64,000 nt of DNA from OFTM10 sp964344055 (GTDB lineage: Bacteria; Actinomycetota; Acidimicrobiia; Acidimicrobiales; Aldehydirespiratoraceae), in assembly GCA_964344055.1 (NCBI GenBank), contig CAYFLT010000011.1, positions 12,538-76,537 of the forward strand, given 5' to 3'. A model generated the notes under the pieces. It was given only the letters and a program-made list of their open reading frames with translations, ran no database searches and was not told the DNA's origin. Below, in pieces: positions 51,339-62,268 of the stretch; position 1 is the first letter of the stretch; each line of letters opens with the position of its first letter. The position numbers and the translations under genes are program-made.

Positions 51339-52484
51339 ATGAGCGACGAGATCCGCCCCTTCACCGTTTCCGTTCCCGATGCCGAGATCGATGATCTCCG
51401 CGACCGGCTGGCCCGTACCCGGTGGCCGGAGGCGGAGGTGGTCGACGACTGGAGTCAGGGCATCCCGCTCTCGTACACCCGGGAGCTGTGCGAGTACTGG
51501 GCGACCGACTACGACTGGCGCCGGTTCGAGGCCGAGGTGAACGCCCGGCCGAACTTCGTGACCGAGATCGACGGTGTCGACGTCCACTTCATGCACGTGC
51601 GTTCACCTCACGAGGACGCCACACCGCTGATCCTGACGCACGGTTGGCCGGGGTCGATCGCGGAGTTCATGAAGGTCATCGATCCGCTCTCCGATCCGAC
51701 CAACCACGGCGGCGACGCGGCTGACGCGTTCCATCTGGTGATTCCCTCTCTCCCGGGCTTTGGCTGGAGCGGCAAGCCGACGGTGGCGGGAACGTCCGTC
51801 GAGAAGATCGCGGAGCTGTGGGATCAACTGATGGTGCGCCTCGACTACGACACCTACGTCGCCCAGGGTGGTGACTGGGGGTCGGCGGTCACGACGGCGA
51901 TCGGGGCGCAGGCGCTCGGTCATGTCCGAGCCATCCACACGAACATGCCCGTGGCGCGACCGGCGCCGGACATGCTGGAGGACCTGACCGAACAGGAGCA
52001 GGATGCCCTGGCCGCGGCCCAGCACTACAACGATTGGGATTCGGGCTATTCCAAGCAGCAGTCGACCCGCCCCCAGACGCTGGGGTACGGCCTGGTCGAT
52101 TCGCCGGCCGGTCAGGCGGCGTGGATCGCCGAGAAGATGTGGGCCTGGACCGACAACGATGGTCATCCCGAGTCGGCGCTCACCCGCGACGAGATTCTGG
52201 ACAACATCTCGATCTACTGGTTCAACGCCGCGGGCGCCTCTTCAGGCCGCATCTACTGGGAGAGCTTCGCCAAGTTCGGTGCCGGCACGGTCGCGATCCC
52301 GACCGGGTGCTCGATGTATCCCAAGGAGATCATCAAGACGTCCCGTCGTTGGGCGTCGGGGCGCTATCTCGACATCCAGTACTGGAACGAGCTCGACCGG
52401 GGTGGTCACTTCGCCGCCTGGGAGGTGCCGGATCTCTTCGTGGCCGAACTCCGCGCCGCATTCCGCGTGTTGTTGGCCGACTGA
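51339..52484 (+). CDS. Epoxide hydrolase with an EHN domain
   Basis: A 381-residue alpha/beta-hydrolase. The N-terminal EHN domain (PFTVSVPDAEIDDLRDRLARTRWP) precedes the core: oxyanion motif LTHGWPG near 98, nucleophile Asp in AQGGDWGSAV near 180, Tyr-type residue in IYWFNAAGASS near 291, and the catalytic His in DRGGHFAAWE near 361. It opens epoxides to diols in the cytoplasm. ATG 51339 is preferred over upstream in-frame codons, which lie in the tandem repeat. It overlaps the PhzF gene by one base. Confidence 0.92.
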   Translation: MSDEIRPFTVSVPDAEIDDLRDRLARTRWPEAEVVDDWSQGIPLSYTRELCEYWATDYDWRRFEAEVNARPNFVTEIDGVDVHFMHVRSPHEDATPLILTHGWPGSIAEFMKVIDPLSDPTNHGGDAADAFHLVIPSLPGFGWSGKPTVAGTSVEKIAELWDQLMVRLDYDTYVAQGGDWGSAVTTAIGAQALGHVRAIHTNMPVARPAPDMLEDLTEQEQDALAAAQHYNDWDSGYSKQQSTRPQTLGYGLVDSPAGQAAWIAEKMWAWTDNDGHPESALTRDEILDNISIYWFNAAGASSGRIYWESFAKFGAGTVAIPTGCSMYPKEIIKTSRRWASGRYLDIQYWNELDRGGHFAAWEVPDLFVAELRAAFRVLLAD

Positions 52485-53341
52485 TGGGCCGCCCGTTCGC
52501 GCAGGTCGACGTCTTCACCGCAGAGCCGTACCGAGGGAATCCGGTCGCGGTGGTGCTCGATGGATCCGGCTTGAACGACGACGAGATGCAACGGTTCGCC
52601 CACTGGACGAGTCTGAGCGAGACCACGTTCGTGCTCCCGCCGACCGACCCGGCCGCCGACTACCGGGTCCGGATATTCACCCCGGGATCGGAGCTGCCCT
52701 TCGCCGGGCACCCGACGATCGGGACCTGTCACGCGTGGCTGGAGGCAGGAGGCGAACCGGCCACCGAGGGCACCGTGGTCCAGGAGTGCGGCGTCGGGCT
52801 GGTGACATTGCGCCGGGCCGGTGATCGGCTCGCGTTCGCGGCGCCGCCGCTGATCAAGGGCGGGCCGGTCGATCCACAGGACGTCGAGATGGTGTGCAAG
52901 GTCCTCCGGATCGACCCGTCTGAGGTCCTCGATGCCCAGTGGGCCGACAACGGGCCGGGATGGATCGCGGTGAAGTTGGCGTCGGCTGACGCAGTCCTCG
53001 CCCTCGACCCGGACTTCGGTGCGGTCGAGAGCTACGACATCGGCGTGGTGGGCCCCAACCCGATCGGTGTGGTCGGCGAGAGTGCCGCCGGGGACGCGGC
53101 GATCGAGGTGCGGGCGTTCTTCCGAGCCGGCGGCCAGGCCGCGGAGGATCCGGTGACCGGGTCGCTCAACGCGGCCCTCGCACAGTGGCTGCTCGGGACC
53201 GGTGAGCTGGCTGCCCCCTATGTCGCGGCCCAGGGCACCGCGCTCGGCCGGGCCGGGCGGGTCCACGTCGACGAGGCTGATGGTGAGATCTGGGTTGGTG
53301 GCGACGCGGTCACCTGCGTCAGCGGCACTGTCGATCTCTGA
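52484..53341 (+). CDS. PhzF-family isomerase
   Basis: A 285-residue diaminopimelate-epimerase-fold protein. FAQVDVFTAEPYRGNPVAVV at the start, ETTFVLPP (catalytic Glu near 47), FTPGSELPFAGHPTIGTCHA near 64-83 and EDPVTGSLNAALAQWLLG near 222 are family signatures. Members catalyse double-bond or ring isomerisation in phenazine or unknown pathways. Co-transcription with the epoxide hydrolase (TGATG overlap) suggests linked use on one compound, though none is identified. Converges with the LOG gene. Confidence 0.9.
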   Translation: MGRPFAQVDVFTAEPYRGNPVAVVLDGSGLNDDEMQRFAHWTSLSETTFVLPPTDPAADYRVRIFTPGSELPFAGHPTIGTCHAWLEAGGEPATEGTVVQECGVGLVTLRRAGDRLAFAAPPLIKGGPVDPQDVEMVCKVLRIDPSEVLDAQWADNGPGWIAVKLASADAVLALDPDFGAVESYDIGVVGPNPIGVVGESAAGDAAIEVRAFFRAGGQAAEDPVTGSLNAALAQWLLGTGELAAPYVAAQGTALGRAGRVHVDEADGEIWVGGDAVTCVSGTVDL

Positions 53342-53376
53342 CCCGGGGCGAGACGGTGGGGCCCCGTCTCTTTGTC

Positions 53377-53967
53377 TCAGGTGATGTCGTCGCCGATCCA
53401 TTTGGGCTCGTAGGTGAGCTCCTGGCTGGCGAGGCGGTCGAGGAGATCGGCCGGGTCGTGGGCGTCGATGAGGATCGCCCGGTTCTTCGGCTTGAGGATC
53501 GAGCGTTCGACCATGCCGTCGAAGAGATGGAGCAGGGGCTGCCAGAATCCGCCGACGTCGAGCACACCGACCGGCTTGCTGAGGATGCCGATCTGGTTCC
53601 ACGTGAGCGTCTCGGCCAGCTCCTCGAGCGTTCCGAAGCCACCCGGAAGGGCGATGAACGCGTCGGAGATCTCATACATCCGTGCCTTGCGCTCGTGCAT
53701 CGTGGCGACGGTCTCGAGTGAAGTCAGACCGGTGTGGCCGACCTCGTCGGAGAACAGGCCACCGGGGATCACGCCGGTCACCCGGCCACCGGCGGCCATC
53801 ACCGTGTCCGCGATCAGTCCCATGAGGCCGACCGCGCCGCCGCCGTAGACCAGCTCGATGTCTCGCTCGACGAAGAGGCGGCCGAGCTCGACCGTGGCGT
53901 CGGTGATCGCCGGATCCGACCCGGGTGACGATGCGCAGAACACACAGACTCGCCGGAGTTCGGTCAT
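53377..53967 (-). CDS. LOG-family phosphoribohydrolase
   Basis: A 196-residue Rossmann-like enzyme. The diagnostic IALPGGFGTLEELAETLTW block (catalytic Arg/Glu region) near 106-124 is complete, with FCASSPG at the start and YGGGAVGLMGLIAD near 40-54. LOG enzymes cut cytokinin riboside 5'-monophosphates; in bacteria many are general nucleotide 5'-monophosphate hydrolases. ATG 53967 overlaps the upstream gene's stop by four bases (ATGA), so it is translationally coupled. No cytokinin-synthesis gene is present. Confidence 0.92.
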   Translation of the reverse strand: MTELRRVCVFCASSPGSDPAITDATVELGRLFVERDIELVYGGGAVGLMGLIADTVMAAGGRVTGVIPGGLFSDEVGHTGLTSLETVATMHERKARMYEISDAFIALPGGFGTLEELAETLTWNQIGILSKPVGVLDVGGFWQPLLHLFDGMVERSILKPKNRAILIDAHDPADLLDRLASQELTYEPKWIGDDIT

Positions 53968-54713
53968 GCCGTGGCCGCCTGGGCCCGGTCCAGCAGGGTC
54001 GCAAGGTCGGCGCGCTCACCCGAGCTGAGGGGTTCGAAGGCGCTGGCACAGATGGCATCGGTGAGTCGCTCGGCCTCACGTCGTGCGGCCGGATCGGGTG
54101 CCGGGAAAGGGCCGGTCCAGCCGAATCGCCGGGCGCCGGCTTCGCCGCCACGGACCGGGTCGTCGGTGGAGACGATTGCGCGAAGGGGATCGAGTCCGGC
54201 TGCGTGGACGGCGTGGATGTGGGCCCCCCCGCGCATCTCCCGCATCGTCTGCAGCATCACCCCGAGCGCTCCTCGATCGTCGGTCGGGCGAGGCATCGCC
54301 CTCCATCCAGCGAAGAGGGCGCCCATCGAGTCGAGCGCGCCGGCCAGAACGGTGTCGACGAGCCCGACGGCCATCGCCACATCGACGTCTCGCCAGTCGG
54401 CGAAGGAGCGGCGGGCGAAATCGGCCGCGACGTCGGCGTAGCCGGAGGCACAGGCCGCGGCGCTCAGCCCCTGGGGTCGCGCTTCCCAGTGTCGAGCGAC
54501 GAACTCCGGTGAGGCGAACGCGATGGCCGAACTGGCTGCCGCGGTGGTGGCGTCGCCGAGCACGCCCGCCCGCCCGTTCACCCAGTAGCCGAAGATCCCG
54601 TCCAGCCCGAGAGCGTTGGCGGCCTCCTTCGTGGAGGGTGCAACGATCCACGCTCGTCCGTAGAGCAGCACCGCCTCACCACAACGAGCCGCGGCTTCCT
54701 GGGCTGACGTCAT
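53964..54713 (-). CDS. SCO6745-like helical protein
   Basis: A 249-residue, Ala-rich helical protein. It resembles the uncharacterised actinobacterial SCO6745-type family: LGLDGIFGYWVNGRAGVLGDAT near 39-60, FVARHWEARPQG near 79, and a C-terminal LTDAICASAFEPLSSGERADLATLLDR helix pair. The fold in that family is reported to resemble helix-turn-helix proteins, but function is unknown. The ATG at 54713 is divergent from the luciferase-like gene by only 22 bp. It precedes the LOG gene in a two-gene unit. Confidence 0.65.
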   Translation of the reverse strand: MTSAQEAAARCGEAVLLYGRAWIVAPSTKEAANALGLDGIFGYWVNGRAGVLGDATTAAASSAIAFASPEFVARHWEARPQGLSAAACASGYADVAADFARRSFADWRDVDVAMAVGLVDTVLAGALDSMGALFAGWRAMPRPTDDRGALGVMLQTMREMRGGAHIHAVHAAGLDPLRAIVSTDDPVRGGEAGARRFGWTGPFPAPDPAARREAERLTDAICASAFEPLSSGERADLATLLDRAQAATA

Positions 54714-54735
54714 CGGGCGAATATACGATCCGGCC

Positions 54736-55527
54736 ATGCACCACGGCATCTTCGTTGCGCCGTTCGGTCCCCTGGCCGACCCCCACCGGTTGATCCAGTT
54801 GGCCACCGCGGTCGAGGAATGCGGCTGGGACGGGCTGTACCTGTGGGACCACGTGTTGCGGCCGGAGTCCAACGAGATCGCGGACACCTGGGTGTCGCTC
54901 GCCGTCATCGCGATGGCCACGGAACGGGTGCGGCTGGGACCGATGGTGACACCGGTCGCCCGTCGGAGGCCGATCAAGCTCGCCCGCGAGGTGCTCACGG
55001 TCGATCTGCTCAGCCAGGGCCGACTCACCCTCGGGATGGGGTTGGGCGTGGACTCCGGTGGTGAGCTCTCCCGATTCGACGAGATCACCGATGCCAGAAC
55101 CCGTGGGGCGATGCTCGACCAGGGCGCCGACATCCTCGCGGACCTCCTTGCGGGTGAGACGGTGGTGGACGTCGGCGGTCACTTCACCGTGGACGGCGTG
55201 AGTCTCGAACCCCGGCCGGCCCAACAACCCCGGCCACCGTTCTGGTTCGCCGCTCGCGCCGGGTCCCTGAAGCCCGTGCGGCGGGCCGCTCGATTCGACG
55301 GCATGTTCCCGATCGACATGGACGCGGATCAGTTCCGTCGAGCGCTCGACGAGATCGTCTCGATCCGAGGGTCGCTCGAGGGCTTCGACATCTGCGTGAA
55401 CGCCGGTCCCGGCGGCGACCCCGAGCCCTTTGCCGCCGATCACGCCACCTGGTTGTTGCAGTCCTTCCCCGCCGTGGTCGACCTCGACCGGCTCTTCGAT
55501 CGGGTCAGTCACGGCCCGCCCTCCTGA
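54736..55527 (+). CDS. Luciferase-like (LLM) F420-type oxidoreductase
   Basis: A 263-residue TIM-barrel flavin/F420 enzyme: HGIFVAPFGPLADPHRLIQLA opening, LYLWDHVLRP near 35, RVRLGPMVTPVARRRPIKLAREV near 63-86, and GRLTLGMGLGVDSGGELSRFDE near 94-115, the standard cofactor-binding blocks. It is shorter than many family members, the end region being abbreviated. The substrate is unknown. ATG 54736; the very short divergent space to the SCO6745-like gene suggests shared regulation. Confidence 0.87.
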   Translation: MHHGIFVAPFGPLADPHRLIQLATAVEECGWDGLYLWDHVLRPESNEIADTWVSLAVIAMATERVRLGPMVTPVARRRPIKLAREVLTVDLLSQGRLTLGMGLGVDSGGELSRFDEITDARTRGAMLDQGADILADLLAGETVVDVGGHFTVDGVSLEPRPAQQPRPPFWFAARAGSLKPVRRAARFDGMFPIDMDADQFRRALDEIVSIRGSLEGFDICVNAGPGGDPEPFAADHATWLLQSFPAVVDLDRLFDRVSHGPPS

Positions 55528-55572
55528 TCCGACTGGCGACGGCCCTCGGTCGAACCGGTAGCCTGCAGCCCC

Positions 55573-57128
<1,556 letters not shown>

Positions 57129-57129
<1 letters not shown>

Positions 57130-57335
57130 TGAGCGACGAGTCGACGAGCGCGGGCGGCATCGCCCTCGCCGGGGTGAGCCCGGCGCCGACCGACGAGGAG
57201 CTCGCCGCGATCCTGTCCGCGTACGAGGCGCTGTGGCCACGGCCGAGCGCCGCCACCGAACCGGCGGACTCCCCCCGCTGGCGTTTCGCCGGCCGGCACT
57301 GGTCGCCTCGGCCCCGCTACGGCGGCTGGGCCTGA
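57129..57335 (+). CDS. Acyl-CoA carboxylase epsilon-like subunit
   Basis: A 68-residue protein directly after the beta subunit, with PAPTDEELAAILSAYEALWP near 18-37 and an RWRFAGRHWSPRPRYGGWA end. The PTDEELAA and terminal Trp/Arg pattern is that of small epsilon subunits that stabilise actinobacterial carboxylases. ATG 57129 overlaps the pccB stop by one base; GTG 57126 is an alternative one codon earlier. It is followed by comB 37 bases on. Confidence 0.8.
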
Positions 57336-57372
57336 TCGTCTCGGTACGAGTCCAGGTCGAGCAGACCGCGAC

Positions 57373-58125
57373 ATGAGCCCGAACCCATTCGACCAGGGCC
57401 GTCACCGTGTCCGGTTCGACTGGGGACCGATGGGGCTGCGGACGCACGCGGCCGATGTGGACGTGGTGGTCGTGATCGACGTGCTCTCGTTCACCACCTG
57501 TGTCGACATCGCGCTCGGCCGGGGCGCGGAAGTGTTCCCCTACGCCCAGCACGACGGGTCCGAACTCCGCTACGCCGAATCCCACGACGCGGTCGCGGCA
57601 TCGCGACGGCGGGACCCGAACGTGCTGTGTCTCTCTCCGACTTCGCTGTCGAAGGTGGAACCCGGCACCCGGCTCGTGCTCCCGTCGCCGAACGGTTCCC
57701 GGCTGACCTTCTCTGCGGCAGAACTCGGCGCTCAACGGGTCATTGCCGCGTGCATCAGGAACGGCGCCGCGGTCGGGGCGCAGCTCGCCGATGACGACGC
57801 CACTGTGGCCGTGATCGCCGGTGGCGAACGATGGAAGGAGATCCCCGACCAGATGCGGGTGGCGGCCGAGGATCTGTGGGGAGCCGGATGCGTGCTGTCC
57901 CTGTTCGAGCCCGAGGACCTGAGCCCGGAGGCTCGGATCGCGGTTGCGGCGTGGCGGGCAGTCGAGCTGGACATCCGAGATGAGCTCTTCGCCTGCGCGT
58001 CGGGTCGAGAACTGGTGGAGAAGGACTTCGCCGAGGATGTCGCCCTGGCGGCACAGGCCCACGTGAGCGACCTCGTGCCGACCCTCGACGACGCCCGCTT
58101 CGTCGACGCGGGCCGTCTCAGCTGA
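57373..58125 (+). CDS. comB: 2-phosphosulfolactate phosphatase (ComB family)
   Basis: A 250-residue Mg2+-dependent phosphatase. VVVVIDVLSFTTCVDIALGRG near 31-51, LPSPNGSRLTFSA near 101, and VAVIAGGERWKE near 142 are the family blocks. ComB acts in coenzyme M synthesis in archaea; homologues in actinobacteria have no settled role and may process sulfolactate or another phosphate ester. The ATG at 57373 fits. It is likely part of the carboxylase transcript by spacing. Its 3' end overlaps the convergent methyltransferase by eight bases. Confidence 0.87.
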   Translation: MSPNPFDQGRHRVRFDWGPMGLRTHAADVDVVVVIDVLSFTTCVDIALGRGAEVFPYAQHDGSELRYAESHDAVAASRRRDPNVLCLSPTSLSKVEPGTRLVLPSPNGSRLTFSAAELGAQRVIAACIRNGAAVGAQLADDDATVAVIAGGERWKEIPDQMRVAAEDLWGAGCVLSLFEPEDLSPEARIAVAAWRAVELDIRDELFACASGRELVEKDFAEDVALAAQAHVSDLVPTLDDARFVDAGRLS

Positions 58126-58762
58126 GCGAACGGCGGGCCACGTACACCCAGCCCTTCACGCCGGACGCAGGCATGTGGTCGCCGTATTCGCGTTCCACGA
58201 TCTCGATCACGCCGCTCGCCTCGAGCTGATCGAGCTTGGCGGGAAGTGAGCCCTCCTCCACGAAGACCTCGTTGACACCGATGACGAGTGGTCCTCCGGG
58301 GGCGAGGATCCGCACCATCTCCTCCAGCGCGTCCGCGTAGACGTGCCCGAACGAGAACACACCCATCACCGCAACGGCGGCGTAGGTGCCGTCGTCGATT
58401 CCCATGGGGTCGTTCAGGTCGGCACTCCACAGGTCGCGGTAGGCACCCGTGGCGCGTGCCTGTTCGAGCATCTCCGGTGAGAAGTCGATGCCGTCGATGA
58501 CGCGATGTCCGCGGGCGGCGAGTCGAGCGCCCAGAAGTCCCGTGCCGCAGCCCAGGTCGATGATCGCCGCGTCGTGGTCGTGTAGATGACGGGCGAACGC
58601 CTCGTCGCAACGGCGCGGCATGGCGTAGCCCTTGCCGTCGACGAGCTCGTCGTCGTAGGTGGCGGCCCAGTCGGCGTAGAAGTCCTTGGTCTCGTCCTCC
58701 TCGATGCCGTAGGCGCGGTGGTAGAAGCCCCCATCGTCCTCGAGCTCGTGATCACCCCCCAT
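58118..58762 (-). CDS. Class I SAM-dependent methyltransferase
   Basis: A 214-residue protein. Motif I IDLGCGTGLLGARLAARG near 68-85, strand 2 VIDGIDFSPEMLEQAR near 87, and PMGIDDGTYAAVAVMGVFSF near 118 are visible, followed by LAPGGPLVIGVNE near 149. The substrate is unknown; it resembles Williams-Beuren-type small methyltransferases. AGAGGCGG lies just before ATG 58762, which is preferred over an ATG 20 codons upstream. Followed by pheA in the opposite sense of gene order (pheA starts further right). Confidence 0.85.
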   Translation of the reverse strand: MGGDHELEDDGGFYHRAYGIEEDETKDFYADWAATYDDELVDGKGYAMPRRCDEAFARHLHDHDAAIIDLGCGTGLLGARLAARGHRVIDGIDFSPEMLEQARATGAYRDLWSADLNDPMGIDDGTYAAVAVMGVFSFGHVYADALEEMVRILAPGGPLVIGVNEVFVEEGSLPAKLDQLEASGVIEIVEREYGDHMPASGVKGWVYVARRSLS

Positions 58763-58788
58763 GCCGCCTCTTTCTAGCGCATGGGGAG

Positions 58789-59727
58789 TCAGCGGATCTG
58801 GTGCCGCAACCCGTCCAGCCACCGGTCGGCGTTCACCATCGCCTCACGGTTGCCGACCTGCTGTTCGGTCGTGCCGTAGGCGGATGGGTAGGACCCGAAG
58901 AACTTCACGTTGCCCTGCTTCATGTGGATGTTCCGAAGGGCGTCGCCGAGCACCTCGTCGGCGATGTGACCCTCGGCATCGATCAGGAAGCAGTAGTCGC
59001 CGAGGCCCTTGCGGGTCGGCCTGCTCTCGAGCCGGGTGAGGTTGATCGAACGGGCCGCGAACTCGTGGAGGATGCCGACGAGTGAACCCGGGGCGTCCTC
59101 GCGCTGGTAGATCAGCACCGACGTCTTGTCGTGGCCCGTGGGTGCCGCGATTCCGTTGCGTCCGACCAGCACGAACCGGGTCTGGTTCTCGGGATGGTCC
59201 TCGATGTCCTCCGCGAGGATCTCCAGCTCGTAGACCTCAGCCGACCGACGCGGCGCAATGGCGGCGGTGTCATGCCGTCCGCTCTCGGCCAACTCCCGGG
59301 CCGCGTCCGCGGTGGAATTGGTGGCTTCGATCGCCGCCGAACCCAGCTCGTCGGCGAGGTATCGGCGGCACTGGGCATACGCCATCGGGTGGCTGCGCAC
59401 GTGTTCGATGTCGGCCAGCGTGACGCCGGGGTGGACGAGGAGGTTGAGGTTGACGTTGATGATCACCTCACGCTGGATCAGCAGCGAGTCGGACTCGAAG
59501 GCGAGGGTGTCGAGGGTGGCATTGACCGAGCCTTCGATCATGTTCTCGATCGCCACGAACCCGTAGTCGATGTCACCGGATTCGGCGGCCCGGAGGACCT
59601 CGACGATGCTGCCGTACTGCACCAGTGCCATACCGGCGAGATCGGGTTCCCCGGTGACCGCCTGTTCGGTGAACGTGCCGGCTGGTCCGAGGTAGCCGAC
59701 GGTCTGGGATGCTGCGGGTTCGTTCAC
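58789..59727 (-). CDS. pheA: Prephenate dehydratase
   Basis: Converts prephenate to phenylpyruvate in phenylalanine synthesis. A 312-residue protein: PDT domain (YLGPAGTFTEQAV; VAIENMIEGSVNATLDTL near 57-75; and the ENQTRFVLVG end near 180, whose Thr-Arg-Phe is catalytic) followed by an ACT domain (APGSLVGILHEFAARSINLTRLESRPTRKGLGDYCFLID, split). The ESRP feedback site is kept, so Phe inhibition is expected. No chorismate mutase part. ATG 59727. Confidence 0.95.
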   Translation of the reverse strand: MNEPAASQTVGYLGPAGTFTEQAVTGEPDLAGMALVQYGSIVEVLRAAESGDIDYGFVAIENMIEGSVNATLDTLAFESDSLLIQREVIINVNLNLLVHPGVTLADIEHVRSHPMAYAQCRRYLADELGSAAIEATNSTADAARELAESGRHDTAAIAPRRSAEVYELEILAEDIEDHPENQTRFVLVGRNGIAAPTGHDKTSVLIYQREDAPGSLVGILHEFAARSINLTRLESRPTRKGLGDYCFLIDAEGHIADEVLGDALRNIHMKQGNVKFFGSYPSAYGTTEQQVGNREAMVNADRWLDGLRHQIR

Positions 59728-59777
59728 AGGGGCCGAGGATAGAGGCCGACCGGGCCACGGCCCCCTAGATTCCGTAG

Positions 59778-61100
59778 ATGTCGCGGGACCGGATCGTCCG
59801 CACGTACTTCACCCTCGCGGGGCTCTACACCCTCGCCGCGTCCCTGATCTGGGGCGTCAACACCCTCTTCCTGCTCGATGCCGGTCTCTCGATCAGCGAG
59901 GTGTTCGTCGCCAACGCGGTGTTCTCGGCCGGGATGGTGCTCTTCGAGATCCCGACCGGTGTGGTGGCCGACACGCTCGGACGGCGGGTGTCGTACCTGC
60001 TCTCGGTGGTCGTTCTGGGCGTGACCACGCTGCTCTACCTGGTCGCCGCGGAGGCCGGAGCGGGTATCGGCACGTTCGCCGCGGTGTCGCTGGTGATGGG
60101 ACTCGGCTTCACCTTCTATTCGGGCGCGCTCGAGGCTTGGCTGGTCGATGCCCTCCGGTCGGTGCAATCCGACGGCGACCTCGACCACGTGTTCGCCCGA
60201 TCCCAGCAGGTCACCGGCGTGGCCATGCTGATCGGAACGACGTCGGGCGGGTTGCTGGGCCAGGTGGATCTCGCCGTCCCGTTCGCCGTCAGGACGGGTC
60301 TCCTCCTCATGGTGCTGGCCGTGGCGTGGCCGTTGATGCACGATCTCGGCTTCTCTCCTCGGCCCCTCCGGATCGCGAACATCGGCCGCGAACTCCGCGA
60401 ACAGACCCGGGTCGGTGTCGCCCACGGCTGGGGGCACGGCGGGCTCCGGCTCCTCATGATCTCCGGAATGATCCGTGGCGCGTTCCTCGCTTGGGCCTTC
60501 TACGCAGCCCAGCCCTACTTCCTGGAGCTGCTCGAGGACGACAAGATCTGGGTCGTCGGCGTGATCACCGCCCTGATGTCACTGTCCACGATCGCCGGCA
60601 ATCAGTTCGTGGAGCTGCTGACCCGGACCTGCCGACGGCGGAGCTCGATCATCCTCGGGTCCTCCGTGGTCACCACGGCCGGACTGGTCATCATGGGATC
60701 GACCGGATCGTTCTGGGTAGCGGTGCCGGCGTTCCTCCTGGTCACCGGCGCGATGGGAGTCGCCTCCCCGGTTCGCCAGGCCTACCTCCATCAGGTCGCC
60801 CCGAGCGAGCACCGGGCCACCGTCATCAGCTTCGACGCGATGATCGGGTCGGTGGGTGGCGTCGGCGGCCAGCTCGGATTGGGACGGCTCGCGGACAGGG
60901 AGGGTCTCGCGGCGGGCTATCTCACCGGCGGCATCCTCACCGTGCTGGCGTGGCCGTTGGTGGCGATGGTCCGACGGCGGGGTGGCAGCGAGGACGTGAT
61001 TGCCGGTAGCCGGACCCGGGAAGGCACGTGTGCTGCGCAGGGCCTGCCCCGTACGACCCAGGTGGAGTCCCACCCACGCGAGGTGGTGGTGGCTGGCTGA
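59778..61100 (+). CDS. Major facilitator superfamily transporter
   Basis: A 440-residue 12-helix transporter. Loop 2-3 motif VVADTLGRRVSYLLS near 62-76 is present (G-x-x-x-D-R variant), with a weak counterpart in the second half. It resembles multidrug or tetracycline-type exporters. The substrate is unknown. The ATG at 59778 is divergent from pheA by 50 bp. Long Gly/Arg-rich C-terminal tail of about 45 residues, partly encoded by sequence that also reads antisense. Confidence 0.85.
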   Translation: MSRDRIVRTYFTLAGLYTLAASLIWGVNTLFLLDAGLSISEVFVANAVFSAGMVLFEIPTGVVADTLGRRVSYLLSVVVLGVTTLLYLVAAEAGAGIGTFAAVSLVMGLGFTFYSGALEAWLVDALRSVQSDGDLDHVFARSQQVTGVAMLIGTTSGGLLGQVDLAVPFAVRTGLLLMVLAVAWPLMHDLGFSPRPLRIANIGRELREQTRVGVAHGWGHGGLRLLMISGMIRGAFLAWAFYAAQPYFLELLEDDKIWVVGVITALMSLSTIAGNQFVELLTRTCRRRSSIILGSSVVTTAGLVIMGSTGSFWVAVPAFLLVTGAMGVASPVRQAYLHQVAPSEHRATVISFDAMIGSVGGVGGQLGLGRLADREGLAAGYLTGGILTVLAWPLVAMVRRRGGSEDVIAGSRTREGTCAAQGLPRTTQVESHPREVVVAG

Positions 61101-61104
61101 GCTG

Positions 61105-61416
61105 TCACTCGATCGCGATCGCGGTGCCGTCGAGGAGGTGACCCACCAGCCGACCGTCGACGTCACGGATCGGGATCGCATCGGGCCCACCCGCGGAGAT
61201 GTCATCCACCGGGACCCAGCCCAGCGGCTCGGGTTCACCGGTGACCCAGATGGGGACCAACCCCGTCTCGGAGATCTCCGCCAGGAGGTCGTCCAGCTCC
61301 GAACTCGGAGGCGCCGGCGGCGACGTCATCGCCGCCGCGGTGGTGATCAGAGACCAGGAGGCGATGGCCAACGCCACGGCCCCCCAACCCGACTTGTGAC
61401 TGGTCATGTCCGCCAA
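61105..61416 (-). CDS. Small secreted protein of unknown function
   Basis: A 103-residue protein with a signal-peptide-like hydrophobic stretch (GWGAVALAIASWSLITTAAA) near 9-30 and a mature part of about 70 acidic residues. No motif recognised. ATG 61416 or 61407 (two MA/MT Met codons). It faces the MFS gene, four bases away. Its upstream region to the next gene is 129 bp and holds nothing obvious. Confidence 0.6.
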   Translation of the reverse strand: MADMTSHKSGWGAVALAIASWSLITTAAAMTSPPAPPSSELDDLLAEISETGLVPIWVTGEPEPLGWVPVDDISAGGPDAIPIRDVDGRLVGHLLDGTAIAIE

Positions 61417-61545
61417 TACCCCACGTTCCCGCCGTACCTGGACCGAGGTGCAAAATCCACCCTAGTTGCCGAGCCACCCCCGTCAACGGCGCCCACGTCC
61501 CGTCGCTGCTCACCGCTCCGGGGTCGAAGCCGTAGGCTGGCCGCC

Positions 61546-62259
61546 ATGTCGGACCGGTTCTACTTTCGTCAGTTGCTGTCCGGGCGAGACTTTGCCACCG
61601 ACGATCCGGTGGCTCGCCAGATGGTCAACTTCGTGTACGCAGTCGGCGACCGGGCCACCGGCGAAGCGGTCCTCGTCGACCCGGCCTATGACGTGGAAGG
61701 GCTCCTCGGAATCCTCGAAGAGGACGGCATGCGCTGTACGGGCGTGCTGGCCACCCACTATCACCCCGACCACATCGGCGGGAAGATGGTGGGCATGGAG
61801 CTCGAGGGTGTGGTGGCCCTGCTCGAGCGGATCGATGTGCCGATCCACGTGCAGGGTGAGGAGGCCGAGCACGTGTGCACCGTCACCGGTCTCACCGATG
61901 CCTCGCTCGTGTCACATCGGAGTGGCGACGTCGTCTCGGTGGGCGCGGTCGACATCGAGCTGATCCACACCCCCGGCCACACTCCGGGAAGCCAGTGCTT
62001 CCTGGTGGACTCCCGGCTGGTGGCCGGCGACACCCTGTTCCTCGACGGGTGCGGCCGCATGGACCTGCCGGGCTCGGACCCCGAGCAGATGTACGAGAGC
62101 CTCACCACGCGACTCGGGAAGGTTCCCGACGACGCCGTGCTCTATCCCGGCCACCGCTACTCGGTCGAATCCTCGGCCACCATGGGGATCACCCGGGAGC
62201 GCAACATCGTCTACCGGCCCACGTCGAAAGAGCAGTGGCTGATGGCGTTCGGCCACTGA
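61546..62259 (+). CDS. Metallo-beta-lactamase-fold hydrolase
   Basis: A 237-residue enzyme of the glyoxalase-II/persulfide-dioxygenase branch. The metal motif THYHPDHIGG near 66-75, HTPGHTPGSQC near 145, GDTLFLDGCGRMDLPGSD near 163 and PGHRYSVESS near 203 form the standard dinuclear site. The RMDLPGSD element is typical of enzymes that act on sulfur-linked or glyoxalase-like thioesters. Substrate not assigned. The ATG at 61546 is supported by homology starting at FYFRQLLSG. Confidence 0.9.
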   Translation: MSDRFYFRQLLSGRDFATDDPVARQMVNFVYAVGDRATGEAVLVDPAYDVEGLLGILEEDGMRCTGVLATHYHPDHIGGKMVGMELEGVVALLERIDVPIHVQGEEAEHVCTVTGLTDASLVSHRSGDVVSVGAVDIELIHTPGHTPGSQCFLVDSRLVAGDTLFLDGCGRMDLPGSDPEQMYESLTTRLGKVPDDAVLYPGHRYSVESSATMGITRERNIVYRPTSKEQWLMAFGH

Positions 62260-62268
62260 TCGGAGCGG